A stretch of 64,000 nt of DNA. Source: Treponema parvum (GTDB lineage Bacteria > Spirochaetota > Spirochaetia > Treponematales > Treponemataceae). The notes beneath the pieces were generated by a model. That model was not told where the DNA came from and searched no databases. It worked only from the letters and a program-made list of their open reading frames with translations. The DNA lies in the NCBI RefSeq assembly GCF_017893945.1, contig NZ_CP054257.1:1426001-1490000 (forward strand). The letters are read 5' to 3'. Shown here piece after piece: positions 17,692-26,758 of the stretch; the stretch's first letter is position 1; each line of letters begins with the position of its first letter. The position numbers and the translations under genes are program-made.

Positions 17692-18621
17692 TCAGTCGTT
17701 TTCATCCTCTTCAAGATCTTCTTCGTCTTCATCGTCAAGCGGCTCGTCGTCGGCTTCATCGTCTTCGAGCATTTCATCGTCGTTTTCAATGTCGTCGGAA
17801 TCGGCAATAATATCTTCGTCGTCCTCGTTTTCATCTTCGTCAAGAACGTCGTCCAAATCGGCAAGGCTCCCCGCTTCGCTCATGACAAAGTAATTGTCCA
17901 TTCCTTCGTTTTCCGATTCCTGATAGTACAAAATTCTGCTGCAGTAAGGACAAAACAGGATCTTTTCCCCTTCGCGTACTTCATTCGCAAACTGAGCGGG
18001 CAAAATCATGTGGCAGCCTTCGCAAACTCCGTTTTTTACGGCGACGATTCCCTTATTATCACGCTGGATTATGCGCTGGAATTTGTAGACAATCTCCTGG
18101 TCTATGCCGGGCGTTATTTCGCCTTCCTGCTTTTTAAGCACCGACAGTTCGTCTTTAAATGACGTAAGCTCGTTATCAAGAGCGGCCTTGCTGGTGTTCA
18201 GATCGTTTTCAGACGAAGAGATCATTTCTTCATCGGATTTCAGATTTTCCTGCAAAACGGAAAGCTCTTTTTCCTGAACGGAAAGTTCCTTTCTTATTTC
18301 CTGTTCTTTTGCATTGGCTTCCGTAATCTGTTTGTCCAGTGCTTCGTATTCGCGGTGGGTCGTAATATTGTCCATTCCCGCTTCGCCGGCTTCCCTCTGT
18401 TTTTCGGCGTCTTCAAGTTCGGTTTTAAGGCCTAAGACTTTGCTGCGTACTTCTTCATATTTCGTGTTTTTTTCAATGTATTCTTTTTTCAGGCGAGAGA
18501 GCAATTCTTCCTGCGCCCCAAGCTGTTTCGGCGCTTCTTCGATCTTTTTTTCAATTTCATATCTTTTAACTAAAATATCCTGCAAGGATTTTAATTTTTC
18601 AAAAACCTCTGTCATTACCAT
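17692..18621 (-). CDS. Coiled-coil protein with C4 zinc ribbon (CdsZ/YbgI-like group)
   Basis: 309 residues: a long antiparallel coiled coil (about 5-175), then a zinc ribbon CxxC...CxxC with GVCEGCHMILP and LFCPYCSRILYY around 200-232. A strongly acidic tail of Asp/Glu occupies the last 60 residues (about 250-309). Proteins of this architecture are widespread in Chlamydia, spirochaetes and Actinobacteria, and some are implicated in nucleic-acid or ribosome-related roles. The acidic tail is longer than usual. The role here is unknown. AGAGG precedes the ATG at a workable distance. Confidence 0.75.
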   Translation of the reverse strand: MVMTEVFEKLKSLQDILVKRYEIEKKIEEAPKQLGAQEELLSRLKKEYIEKNTKYEEVRSKVLGLKTELEDAEKQREAGEAGMDNITTHREYEALDKQITEANAKEQEIRKELSVQEKELSVLQENLKSDEEMISSSENDLNTSKAALDNELTSFKDELSVLKKQEGEITPGIDQEIVYKFQRIIQRDNKGIVAVKNGVCEGCHMILPAQFANEVREGEKILFCPYCSRILYYQESENEGMDNYFVMSEAGSLADLDDVLDEDENEDDEDIIADSDDIENDDEMLEDDEADDEPLDDEDEEDLEEDEND

Positions 18622-18743
18622 ATGAACAAAACCTCTGGCCTAAAATATTCTAATGCCGCAATATATACCAAATCGGCATTTCTGTCTAGGAGCTAAGACG
18701 GCCGGGGGAAATCCGGCCGCGGCACACACTGCGGCGAATCCCG

Positions 18744-20516
18744 TCACATTTCCATAAAATCACGCAAACCGCTTGCGCGCCTTGGATGGCGCAGCCTGCG
18801 CAGCGCCTTAGCTTCTATTTGGCGAATCCTTTCACGCGTAACATTAAAGCACAAGCCCACTTCTTCAAGCGTCAAAGAATAACCGTCGTCAAGGCCGAAA
18901 CGCATCTTCAGAACTTCGTGTTCGCGGGACGGAAGGGTTCCTAAAACGTTGTGAAGCTGTTCCCTAAGCAAAGTGTAAGCCGTTTGGACGGACGGATTTT
19001 CTACTTCCTTATCTTCGATGAAGTCTCCCAAAAGGGAATCTTCTTCTTCTCCGATAGGGGTTTCAAGAGAAATAGGTTCACGGGCGACGTTTTTGACCTG
19101 TTTTACTTTTGAAACATGCCATCCCAACTGCTGCGCAATCTCTTCATCCGAAGGTTCTCTCCCGAGTTTCTGCATAAGCTGGCGCGATTCGCGAACAACC
19201 TTGTTTATCTGTTCAATCATATGAACCGGAACCCGTATGGTACGCGCCTGATCGGAAATACTCCTTGTTATGGCCTGACGTATCCACCATGTCGCGTACG
19301 TAGAAAATTTAAATCCCTTGCTGTATTCAAATTTTTCTACGGCTTTTATAAGTCCTATGTTGCCTTCCTGCACCAGATCGAAAAACTGTAAACCGCGATT
19401 AGTATATTTTTTTGCTATCGAAACCACCAATCGAAGATTAGCGTTTATAAGACGGTTTTTAGCCTTTTCCATCATTATGCGTCCGCGCTCTATTTCTTTT
19501 GACATGGCAAGGATTTCAGTAACATTATTTTCAAACTCGTACTCAAGACGGCTCAGTTTGCGGTCGATCTTTTGGATCTGTGTATAAATTTCACGTATTT
19601 CGTCGGCTGTCATGCCGAGCTCTTCTTCGATTTTAGCCGCTTCAAATTTTATTGCGATCTTGCGTCCCAAACTGCGAAGTTCCGCCGTGCTGGAAATACG
19701 CAGTTCCCGCATCTTTTTTTCCTGCTTATGTCTGAAATCCGAAATTTTCATAGTCGCGTCTATGAATTTTCCGCTTATGAGTTCGATTTCTTCGGACTGA
19801 ATGTCGATCTTTTTCAGTTCGGGGAAAATCTTTTCGCGGAGCGCCTTGAGCCGCTCGTCGTCAAAAATCCTGCCGGACTGCTCGCTTTCGAAAAGCTGCC
19901 GTTTAAGCTGTATGTATTGCTTCATGTCCGGATAAAGCGGTTCCAGATATACGCTGTAAAAACTTTTCAGGCGGCGTTTTTCGGCCATTATCTCGTTTAC
20001 CTCTTTTCTGGGGCGGCCGGGTTCCTGCGGATCTATGCGCGTAAAAGCCTTTTGCGCGATGGTAAAAAATTCGGGTATGAGAGCGCCGGAATTCTTTATA
20101 ACGTCCTTTATTATGTTTTCTCCGGCTTCCATCTGTTTTGAAAGCATCACTTCCTGTTCGGCCGTCAAAAGATTTTCTTTTCCGATTTCGCGCAGATAAA
20201 GCCTTATGGGATCGTCAACGCTCGTATCCTTATCGCTGTTGACAAGGCGGCGTTTTTCGGAAGTTTCGTTAAGTTTTTCAGCCTCTTCGTCAACCGCAAC
20301 GTCCTCGTCGTCATCTTCTTCATCGAGTTCGGCGTCTTCTTCAAATACTCTTACGTTGTTTTCAGTTAAAATCCTTAAAACCGTTTCCATTTTGGGAGAA
20401 TCAACATACTCTCGTCCAAGAATTTCAGTGATCTCGTCCCATGAAATAAGTTTTTTTTCTTTTGTATAATCCAATAATTTTACTATTTCCGGTTCCAACT
20501 CTAGTTCTTGATCCAT
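18744..20516 (-). CDS. rpoD: Primary RNA polymerase sigma factor (sigma-70)
   Basis: 590 residues. Region 1.1 is followed by an Asp/Glu-rich linker (about 60-80), region 1.2 has [12 protein letters not shown] near 102-113, and there is a non-conserved central block. Regions 2.1-2.4 follow with [20 protein letters not shown] and [14 protein letters not shown], then region 3 and region 4.2 with [20 protein letters not shown] at the C-terminus. It recognises TTGACA/TATAAT-type promoters, matching the promoters I find here. Last gene of mltG-dnaG-rpoD, 13 nt after dnaG, a variant of the macromolecular-synthesis operon. Confidence 0.97.
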   Translation of the reverse strand: MDQELELEPEIVKLLDYTKEKKLISWDEITEILGREYVDSPKMETVLRILTENNVRVFEEDAELDEEDDDEDVAVDEEAEKLNETSEKRRLVNSDKDTSVDDPIRLYLREIGKENLLTAEQEVMLSKQMEAGENIIKDVIKNSGALIPEFFTIAQKAFTRIDPQEPGRPRKEVNEIMAEKRRLKSFYSVYLEPLYPDMKQYIQLKRQLFESEQSGRIFDDERLKALREKIFPELKKIDIQSEEIELISGKFIDATMKISDFRHKQEKKMRELRISSTAELRSLGRKIAIKFEAAKIEEELGMTADEIREIYTQIQKIDRKLSRLEYEFENNVTEILAMSKEIERGRIMMEKAKNRLINANLRLVVSIAKKYTNRGLQFFDLVQEGNIGLIKAVEKFEYSKGFKFSTYATWWIRQAITRSISDQARTIRVPVHMIEQINKVVRESRQLMQKLGREPSDEEIAQQLGWHVSKVKQVKNVAREPISLETPIGEEEDSLLGDFIEDKEVENPSVQTAYTLLREQLHNVLGTLPSREHEVLKMRFGLDDGYSLTLEEVGLCFNVTRERIRQIEAKALRRLRHPRRASGLRDFMEM

Positions 20517-20529
20517 CTGCCTTCCTTAA

Positions 20530-22305
20530 CTACTTGCTTTTTAATTTTTGATCGATAATCATTTTTTCGGAAAGAAGTTCCTGTAAAAGCTCTTTGTCTT
20601 GTACGGTTACAGGGCTGAATTGCCTTATGCGGTTCATCAATTTGTCCCGCTGCTTTTCAAGTTTTTTACGTTTGATCAAACGTATTCCGTCCTGTACTAT
20701 TTTATTTTCATTATTGGAAAATTCTTTAGCTTCGATCACTTCGGTGACCAGCTTCTGCAATTCCTTGTCGTCACAGTGACTCAATACATTTAAAAAACTC
20801 AAATCTTCGGCTCTGTAGCATTCTTCCAAAGCAATGAATATTTTCTTTGCCGACTGATCTTCAAAATCGTCAACGGACAGCTCGTTTCTGAGCGATTCGT
20901 ACTGCTTCAGATCGGCTATGACGGCCATGAGGACCCGCAATTCGGAATTAATTTTGATTTTCCGGTCTGAATCCTGCATGTCAGGCTGCCGACTGTCTAT
21001 TCGCTCACGCGCCTGTTCACGATCGTTAAAATCTCTCCTGACCGCCTCCGGATTTAGATTGAACGTCTGGGAAAGTTGTTCCAGACAAGATTCTTTTTGT
21101 ATATCAGAGCGCAAGGCGTCGACATACGGAAAAAAGGCCAATGCGGCGCGAAGTTTTCCGTCGGCTGTATCAACAGGATAGTCCTTGCCCAGTTTAGATA
21201 ACAGAAAAGTACTATCTAATATAGCATTATTTACGTCCTGAGTCAATGTTTCTTTTCCGTAGTTGAGCATGATTTCTGCAGGATCTTTACCGCCTGAAAG
21301 ACGTATTATCTTTGTCTGAAGCCCCGCTTTGCGACACATCAGAATGGCTTTTACCGTCGCCGCTTGTCCTGCAGCGTCCGAATCGAACGAAAGCAAAACC
21401 GTATCCGCAAACCCGCCGATCATACGGATCTGGCTTTCGGTCAAAGCCGTTCCCAAGGGAGCTACGGCGTTGTCTATGCCGCACTGATGATAGGCAATCA
21501 CGTCCATGTAGCCTTCGCAAAATATCACAGCCTTTTTTTCGCGAATGGAATTTTTTGCAAAATTGAAGGCGTACAGCGTATCGCCTTTTTTGTACTGTAT
21601 GAGATCGCCTGAATTAAGATACTTAGGGCCTTCGCCCGAAAGCAGCCTGCCGCCGAAGGCTACCGCCTGTCCCTGCCGGTTAAAGATGGGAAACATCAGC
21701 CTGTCGCTGAAAAAAGCGATGTCCGGATATTTTTTACTGAACAAACCCGAATCGCCGAGAAACTCGTCGCTGAAGTTTTTTTTGCGAAGAAAATTTTTTA
21801 GCCATTGACGATCGGAAGGCGCATAACCTAACTTGAATTTTTCGATAGTGTCTTTCGTAAGACCTCGCTCCGTGATATAAGAGAGCGCCTGTTTGCCGTA
21901 CTCGGTTTCAGTCAGCAAATAATGGAACGTGGAAGCGATCCGTTCATACAGCTCGATATACTGAGTGCGTTTTTCTTCGGTCTTATCATGTTCGGAATTT
22001 CCGGCGGAATATACGATTTCGACACCCGCTTTTTTTGCAAGGATCTTTACGGCTTCGACATACGAAACTTTTTCCATCTCTTTGATGAAATTGATCGCGT
22101 CGCCGCTGGCATGGCAGCCAAAGCAATAGTAAAAATTCTTTTCAGGCTCGACATGAAAAGAAGGCGTTTTTTCATTGTGGAACGGGCAGCATCCCCACCA
22201 ATCGTTTCCCCGCCTTTCAAGATGAGTATATTCGTTTATTATGGCGACAATATCCGACGAGTTACGAATCGCGTCAATCGTTTCCTTCGAAATCAACCCG
22301 GGCAT
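20530..22305 (-). CDS. dnaG: DNA primase
   Basis: 591 residues. N-terminal CHC2 zinc finger: Cys40, His43, Cys61 and Cys64 (CCPFHNEKTPSFH...CFGC). A Toprim catalytic core follows with VIFCEGYMDVIAYHQ near 258-272 and FDSDAAGQAA near 308-317, then a helical C-terminal DnaB-binding region. It makes RNA primers at the fork. The ATG overlaps the mltG stop by one base (TGATG). Confidence 0.97.
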   Translation of the reverse strand: MPGLISKETIDAIRNSSDIVAIINEYTHLERRGNDWWGCCPFHNEKTPSFHVEPEKNFYYCFGCHASGDAINFIKEMEKVSYVEAVKILAKKAGVEIVYSAGNSEHDKTEEKRTQYIELYERIASTFHYLLTETEYGKQALSYITERGLTKDTIEKFKLGYAPSDRQWLKNFLRKKNFSDEFLGDSGLFSKKYPDIAFFSDRLMFPIFNRQGQAVAFGGRLLSGEGPKYLNSGDLIQYKKGDTLYAFNFAKNSIREKKAVIFCEGYMDVIAYHQCGIDNAVAPLGTALTESQIRMIGGFADTVLLSFDSDAAGQAATVKAILMCRKAGLQTKIIRLSGGKDPAEIMLNYGKETLTQDVNNAILDSTFLLSKLGKDYPVDTADGKLRAALAFFPYVDALRSDIQKESCLEQLSQTFNLNPEAVRRDFNDREQARERIDSRQPDMQDSDRKIKINSELRVLMAVIADLKQYESLRNELSVDDFEDQSAKKIFIALEECYRAEDLSFLNVLSHCDDKELQKLVTEVIEAKEFSNNENKIVQDGIRLIKRKKLEKQRDKLMNRIRQFSPVTVQDKELLQELLSEKMIIDQKLKSK

Positions 22306-23378
22306 CAGTTTTCAGAAGTTTTTTTGGTATAAAGCAGCTGCCCTTCTTCAATATGAGTTCTAAAGTCGGAACTGAACGAGTGCGAACCTCTTTGAAGATC
22401 CGTAAGGCGGAAAAAATAATAGTTTGTCTTAGGCGTATCGGCTACGGCCTTTAAAGCTATCATTCCGGGATTGCAAATCGCTCCCGGTGGAAGTCCCGCC
22501 CATTTATATGTGTTGTAGGGGCTTGAGATTTGAAGATTTTCATAAGTTATAACGTCCGGATGAGGCTGCCCTTCTATCTCGGTTAAAATATATTCGATCG
22601 TTGCGCAAGAATACAAACCAATGTTTTTATCAAGCCGGTTTTTAAATACGCTCGCGATAAGAGGAGCTTCGGAGGCGATCCTGTACTCCTTTTCTACGAT
22701 CGAAGCAAGTATGACATTGTCGTTAAGCTCTTCCGGCGAAATTCCTGCAAAAGAAGGAATATCCGCTATCTTTGAAAAAAAATTGTCGGCCATAAATTTT
22801 ACGGCCTGTTTTCCGCTCATAAGGGGAGTAAAAAAATACGTATCGGGGAACAAATATCCTTCAAAGCTGTCGGCGGCGATATTGTATTCCGCCAAAAGCG
22901 GTTTTGAATTTGCAGCTTCAATAAAGTCCTTTTCGGAACAAACCTTTCCGTCCGCAAGTTTTTTTGCGATCTTTTTAACGCTGAAACCTTCGGGAATTGA
23001 AATTTTTATGTATTCCTGCGTGCCTGACGACAAAAGATTGAATATTTCGCTCAATCCCATCTCGCTGCTTACTTCGTAAACTCCGCTTTTAAGATTGAAT
23101 TTGGAATCCTGCAACCCGTTCATTTCCGACTTGTCCAAAAACGGATAGCGCGCCGCCAGATAAAATACGGTTTCGTTATGAATAAGCTTTTTTTCTTTTA
23201 AGACGGCGGCGATTTCTTTTATCGTCATTCCGTACGGCACTTCTATCCGTTCCGTATGCCCTGTTCCGTACGAATTTACGGCTCCGCATGCGTAAACCCA
23301 GTAAAAATACAGACAGGCCGCAAAGCTTACTAAAACCGCAAAAAACACCTTAAACATTTTAGCAATTTTTTTATTCAT
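22305..23378 (-). CDS. mltG: Endolytic murein transglycosylase MltG
   Basis: 357 residues: an N-terminal membrane helix (about 10-31), a LysM-like subdomain (about 45-130) and the YceG catalytic domain. The catalytic Glu229 is in ASIVEKEYRIA, and YKWAGLPPGAICNPG near 290-305 is the other family hallmark. It cuts nascent glycan strands in the periplasm. Co-transcribed with dnaG and rpoD, coupling wall and replication functions; the linkage with primase is unusual compared with the tmk/mltG pairing in enterobacteria. Confidence 0.94.
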   Translation of the reverse strand: MNKKIAKMFKVFFAVLVSFAACLYFYWVYACGAVNSYGTGHTERIEVPYGMTIKEIAAVLKEKKLIHNETVFYLAARYPFLDKSEMNGLQDSKFNLKSGVYEVSSEMGLSEIFNLLSSGTQEYIKISIPEGFSVKKIAKKLADGKVCSEKDFIEAANSKPLLAEYNIAADSFEGYLFPDTYFFTPLMSGKQAVKFMADNFFSKIADIPSFAGISPEELNDNVILASIVEKEYRIASEAPLIASVFKNRLDKNIGLYSCATIEYILTEIEGQPHPDVITYENLQISSPYNTYKWAGLPPGAICNPGMIALKAVADTPKTNYYFFRLTDLQRGSHSFSSDFRTHIEEGQLLYTKKTSEN

Positions 23379-23390
23379 AGAACTCTTTAA

Positions 23391-24329
23391 CTACAATTCA
23401 ACGACAAGACCTTCGACAGCCAAAAAAACCTGAAGATTTCCCCGCACAATATAATTTACGTACCAGCGGGCCGACTGCAGGATCGAATCCAACTTTTGAT
23501 CGTCATAGATAGGTTCGTGATGAAATAAGTACAGCTGTTTGACATTCCAGCCTACGGCAAAATCGATCGCAGTGCAAAAAGCCGAATGCCCCCAATTCTC
23601 TTTGAGCAGGGCTTCTTCAAGAGTGTATTGTGCGTCGAACACAAGTACGTCGGCGTCGCTGAACACGGCTTTAAGATCGTCGGAGTATTCAAAAGATTTT
23701 CCGGTCAGCTCTACGTCCGTCGCATACACGAATTTTTTACCGTTTTCTACAAAAGCGTAGGAATACGAATTACCCGGATGCGACATCTTGCAGCAAACTA
23801 TGGAAACGCCGTCGATGGTAAACGGTACGCCCGCCCTTATGCGGTGAAATTTAATCTTTTTGGAACAACTTTCCCATTTTACGGGGAAATAAGGGCTTTG
23901 CATTTGAAACGCTAAAATACGTTCGGCGGCTGGAAATATAGAATAAATATCAAACGAAACTTCCGGATTATATATCGGATCGAAAAAAGGCAGTCCTTGA
24001 ATGTGATCCCAATGAAAATGAGAAAAAAACATGTTGTAATGTTTATCTTCAGGAATCGGAGAATTCTTGCTCATCACCCTAAGCCCGGAACCGGCGTCAA
24101 GTATGAAATTCTTTCCTTTTCCGCTGACCAGCTGTACGCACGGAGTATCGCCGCCCGTAGTTCCGTAAAGCCAATCAGGTAAGCTCGCAATAAAACGCTC
24201 CCGTGAATCTTCGGAAACTATATCGTTAGGAGTAATGCGCTGAACTACAGCCGATATTTTTTTTTGTATCTGTTGGGATGTCAAACACGTAGGAATAGAA
24301 CCTCTTACACCCCAAAAATAAATTAACAA
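23391..24329 (-). CDS. MBL-fold metallo-hydrolase (phosphodiesterase-like)
   Basis: 312 residues. Metallo-beta-lactamase metal motif HFHWDH at 104-109 after SH, preceded by LDAGSGLRV at 77-85. A later SHPGNSYSY gives the next metal His, VYATDVE the bridging Asp, and the C-terminal LFHHEP region completes the site. It resembles the RNase Z/cyclic-nucleotide phosphodiesterase-like branch. Substrate unknown. It lies 12 nt before mltG, so it is probably the first gene of the mltG-dnaG-rpoD unit. Confidence 0.82.
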   Translation of the reverse strand: MLIYFWGVRGSIPTCLTSQQIQKKISAVVQRITPNDIVSEDSRERFIASLPDWLYGTTGGDTPCVQLVSGKGKNFILDAGSGLRVMSKNSPIPEDKHYNMFFSHFHWDHIQGLPFFDPIYNPEVSFDIYSIFPAAERILAFQMQSPYFPVKWESCSKKIKFHRIRAGVPFTIDGVSIVCCKMSHPGNSYSYAFVENGKKFVYATDVELTGKSFEYSDDLKAVFSDADVLVFDAQYTLEEALLKENWGHSAFCTAIDFAVGWNVKQLYLFHHEPIYDDQKLDSILQSARWYVNYIVRGNLQVFLAVEGLVVEL

Positions 24330-24376
24330 GTTTCACCCTCGCGATCTTAAGAACGCCCCGAACATTGCACAGGACT

Positions 24377-24397
24377 AGTTTCGTGCGCACAGTTTAA
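24377..24397. repeat. Copy of the TCGTGCGC dispersed intergenic element
   Basis: GTTTCGTGCGCACAGTTTAA matches the core seen at 26727, 63167 and 63315. It lies in the 280-bp gap between the MBL-fold gene and tRNA-Tyr, where I see no gene. Confidence 0.5.
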
Positions 24398-24479
24398 GAT
24401 TAAATTGAACGGCGCTCTTTTGCAACATATTGAGATAAATCGTTCATTAAGCTTCTTACTCAGATTAAAACATAGACAT

Positions 24480-24596
24480 GGGTTTGTCAAACCCGTTTTT
24501 GACAAATAAGCGGATCCCGCTTTCTTTTTGCGGCAGAATAACATTTTCTGCCGGCAGACGGTTTAAATTAATTCGAGACCGTCCGAAAACGGCCTC
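24480..24596. other. Cluster of three hairpins downstream of the tRNA pair
   Basis: GGGTTTGTCAAACCC followed by GTTTTT (24480-24499); CGGCAGAA-7 nt-TTCTGCCG (24531-24553); GAGACCGT...ACGGCCTC (24575-24596). They lie in the gap after tRNA-Tyr. One or more may act as processing or termination structures, but only the first has a T run, and that is on the plus strand, opposite to tRNA transcription. Confidence 0.45.
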
Positions 24597-24609
24597 AAAC
24601 AGCGTATTT

Positions 24610-24691
24610 TGGGGAGTGAAGGATTCGAACCTACGAAGGCTGAGCCAGCAGATTTACAGTCTGTCCCCTTTGACCACTCGGGAAACTCCCC
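24610..24691 (-). tRNA. tRNA-Tyr (GTA)
   Basis: Class II tRNA with a long variable arm. Acceptor GGGGAGT pairs perfectly with ACTCCCC, the anticodon loop CTGTAAA reads GTA, and the T arm GTTCGAATC is canonical. Discriminator A; CCA is not encoded. One pair at the top of the anticodon stem (27-43) is A-C. It lies 11 nt after tRNA-Thr in the same transcript. Confidence 0.95.
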
Positions 24692-24702
24692 GTTATTCGA
24701 AA

Positions 24703-24777
24703 AGCCAACTCAGGGATTCGAACCCTGGACCCCGAGATTACAAATCACGTGCTCTGGACCAGCTGAGCTAAATTGGC
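24703..24777 (-). tRNA. tRNA-Thr (TGT)
   Basis: Acceptor GCCAATT pairs with AGTTGGC (one G-T pair). D arm GCTC...GAGC, anticodon loop TTTGTAA (anticodon TGT), T arm CAGGG-TTCGAAT-CCCTG. The anticodon stem CGTGA/TCTCG has a T-T mismatch at 29-41. CCA is not encoded, consistent with the CCA-adding enzyme gene at 27552. Confidence 0.94.
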
Positions 24778-24793
24778 ACAACGAACGAATGTT

Positions 24794-24822
24794 ATAGTAT
24801 AAAAAAAAAAGAAATGTGTCAA
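24794..24822 (-). promoter_or_regulatory. Promoter for the tRNA-Thr/tRNA-Tyr unit
   Basis: Minus strand: perfect TTGACA (24817-24822), 17-nt spacer containing a run of ten T, TACTAT (24794-24799); TATACT at 15-nt spacing is an overlapping alternative. Start predicted about 10 nt before the tRNA-Thr 5' end. Confidence 0.7.
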
Positions 24823-24841
24823 CGCCTACGCCGATGGAGCT

Positions 24842-24930
24842 ATGTCCGCGCAGTGTCGATGTGCAACTATGATGCCGCACTACGTCGGGCGCGGTGACTG
24901 TGATGTCGCGCGGTGTCGATGCGGCATTAC
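24842..24930. repeat. Degenerate GC-rich direct repeat before aroH
   Basis: ATGTCCGCGCAGTGTCGATG (from 24842) is echoed by ATGTCGCGCGGTGTCGATG (from 24903), about 61 nt apart, with further GCCGCACTACG-type words between. No gene fits here. It resembles the tracts at 8811, 41165 and 45681 in composition. Confidence 0.5.
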
Positions 24931-24948
24931 GGCAACGAGCGCGGCTTT

Positions 24949-25332
24949 TCAGCACGTCTTAAAAATATCAGGACGCAATGCGGCAGCCTTCCCCATAAAA
25001 ACATGCTTTACGTCAGATCCTTCGCTCATGTAAGCCGTAACTAGAACGCGGATCATAAGAGGCATGGAATTTTTTATCTTCGGTTCTTTTGCGCAAAACA
25101 AAGCGCATTTTGACACGTCAGTGCCACAATCAGATTTTCGTAAGGCAGTAGCCGCGTTCAAAGCGCTTATATCGTCGGTCATTGTAAACTGGATCGAAAC
25201 AATATCTTCGGAAGATATTTTATTTTCTTCAAACAGAGCCTTGCACATATCGCCTACGCATTTTTTGATCGAATCTTCCGTATCTTCGACGTTCACGGCT
25301 CCGCGGATTCCGTATAATCTTTTTCCGTCCAT
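24949..25332 (-). CDS. aroH: Chorismate mutase, AroH type
   Basis: 127 residues, the exact size of the Bacillus monofunctional AroH-class enzyme (trimeric). It converts chorismate to prephenate for Phe/Tyr. Catalytic positions map onto Arg10 (GIRGAV), Glu83 (AKEPK), Arg95 (MIRVLV) and Arg120 (LRPD). The position of the Bacillus active-site Tyr108 is Phe112 here (KHVFMGKA). It lies 21 nt after the SPFH-like gene. It ends close to the repeat tract near 24945. Confidence 0.88.
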   Translation of the reverse strand: MDGKRLYGIRGAVNVEDTEDSIKKCVGDMCKALFEENKISSEDIVSIQFTMTDDISALNAATALRKSDCGTDVSKCALFCAKEPKIKNSMPLMIRVLVTAYMSEGSDVKHVFMGKAAALRPDIFKTC

Positions 25333-25353
25333 AAGTTCCTCTGTCCTAAAGTC

Positions 25354-26175
25354 CTAAAGCTGCGGCAGGGATTCCAAAGAAGCGCCGTTTTTAACTATGT
25401 CCAACAGTTCAGGGTATTTACGGAACAGTTCTCCCAGCCGCTCAAGACGGCGTATGTTGCGGTCGTCCTTGGAAATTTCTTCGGCTTCTTTTTTTGCGGA
25501 CAATACCAGTTCCTTATCCACCGACTTTCGGTATTCATAAAAAGATTCCCGCGCTAAAGAGTACATATTCATATCGGGTATTTTAGAGTTTTCAAGCACA
25601 AAGGCCGATATTTCGACTTGATTTTTAAGGGCGAGGTCTTCGAGCATACCTTTAAAATCGAAATTTCCGGCTTCAAGTGACGTAAACCCTTCTTTTTTTT
25701 CGGCCGCCTCCATGAGTGCTCGAGCAGCCGTTTCTGCCATTTCAGAGGCGATCGAGTCGAGCATGGCCGACAGATCTCCGTCCGACATAGCGTTGTTACT
25801 TTTTACCGCAGAGACAACACCGTCGGGCAAAAAACGCAGCGATATTTTAAAATTAAAAGAATATGAAAAATCGGGATCCTGTTTGATCTGCATTGAATAT
25901 ATCTTGGCCGAAGGCAATTCGCCTTCAATCAGTTTTGAAACCGTGTAAGGCGAAAGCGAAAAGATACGAATTTCGGTATTGGTGGGCAACAACGCCTCCC
26001 AAGCCCATGAAAATACGCCCGGTTTTATAGGTTTTTCACGTATTCCGCCCGTTTTTGAAATTAAAACCCCGCAAGTATCGGGACGCACCCTGTATTGAAC
26101 CCAGCCGAAATAAAACACTGTTCCCGCAAGGGCCAAAATAAACACGAATATGAATATCCTTGAAAATGTTTTCAT
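25354..26175 (-). CDS. Single-span membrane protein with SPFH/band-7-like domain
   Basis: 273 residues. N-terminal membrane helix (about 5-27), then VRPDTCGVLISKTGGIREKPIKPGVFSWAWE, the opening of a stomatin/prohibitin-like domain, with a charged helical C-terminus (about 205-265). Members organise membrane microdomains or protease complexes. It is more divergent than typical FloT/HflK proteins, so the fold call is moderate. Next to aroH without obvious functional connection. Confidence 0.55.
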   Translation of the reverse strand: MKTFSRIFIFVFILALAGTVFYFGWVQYRVRPDTCGVLISKTGGIREKPIKPGVFSWAWEALLPTNTEIRIFSLSPYTVSKLIEGELPSAKIYSMQIKQDPDFSYSFNFKISLRFLPDGVVSAVKSNNAMSDGDLSAMLDSIASEMAETAARALMEAAEKKEGFTSLEAGNFDFKGMLEDLALKNQVEISAFVLENSKIPDMNMYSLARESFYEYRKSVDKELVLSAKKEAEEISKDDRNIRRLERLGELFRKYPELLDIVKNGASLESLPQL

Positions 26176-26311
26176 TTTTTCCTCAAATAAAAACGGTAAG
26201 GCATTTTGTGCGATAAAACTTATTTTGCACTGCGCCTTGACCTGTCTGAATGCTGTCTTGTAGTATATATTTAACCTAAATTATCCGCAAGGCGCAAAAA
26301 GACTTAAAGAT

Positions 26312-26674
26312 ATGGATAATATGAAAAATAACGAACAGCGGCTTCCCCTTCTTTTCAGGCTGACAAGGCGCTGTGTGCTTTTTTTTCTTTTGCTTCTTAC
26401 TGCAATCTTATTGTTTTATATTACGGGAAATTATCAATTTTTTTTGGATTCAAGCCAGCTCCTCCTTCTGCGTTTAAGCGCATTTACGGCCGTTGCTTTG
26501 TTTTTCTTTTCAATCTGCGGCGCAGCTGAATCTTTTTTTTATATTTTTAAACATACCGGCAAAAAAAAGATCCTGTTTATCGTTTACGCAGCAATCATGA
26601 TCGTATTTTCATTCGCGGCTCTGTTTACGGCGTTTTGGACGAGAACAATAAATTTTATTTCGGAAGGAATTTAG
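26312..26674 (+). CDS. Small hypothetical membrane protein
   Basis: 120 residues. Three hydrophobic segments (about 15-40, 47-68, 85-110) separated by short basic loops. I do not recognise the family. It is flanked by convergent and divergent neighbours, so probably single. The last segment runs close to the C-terminus. No signal for enzymatic function. The ATG has no clear Shine-Dalgarno. Confidence 0.5.
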   Translation: MDNMKNNEQRLPLLFRLTRRCVLFFLLLLTAILLFYITGNYQFFLDSSQLLLLRLSAFTAVALFFFSICGAAESFFYIFKHTGKKKILFIVYAAIMIVFSFAALFTAFWTRTINFISEGI

Positions 26675-26726
26675 ATATCAAGGACTTGTCAAAAAAACTT
26701 TCTCAGCGGTAGAAGGCAAAAATGGG

Positions 26727-26758
26727 GTTTTCGTGCGCATCTTGCACACAGTTATAAT
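26727..26758. repeat. Copy of the TCGTGCGC dispersed intergenic element
   Basis: GTTTTCGTGCGCATCTTGCA continues with CACAGTTATAAT, matching the order of words in the copies at 63167 and 63315. It sits in the gap between two convergently transcribed genes and touches the stop region of the thiamine pyrophosphokinase gene. Confidence 0.5.

Noticed and set aside
17670..17864. Thr/Lys/Met-rich open frame at the 3' end of the zinc-ribbon gene
   Set aside because: Alternate-frame reading of the Asp/Glu-coding acidic tail.
24347..24544. Minus-strand open frame in the gap below tRNA-Tyr
   Set aside because: Runs through the hairpin cluster and the dispersed element; no start signal or domain.
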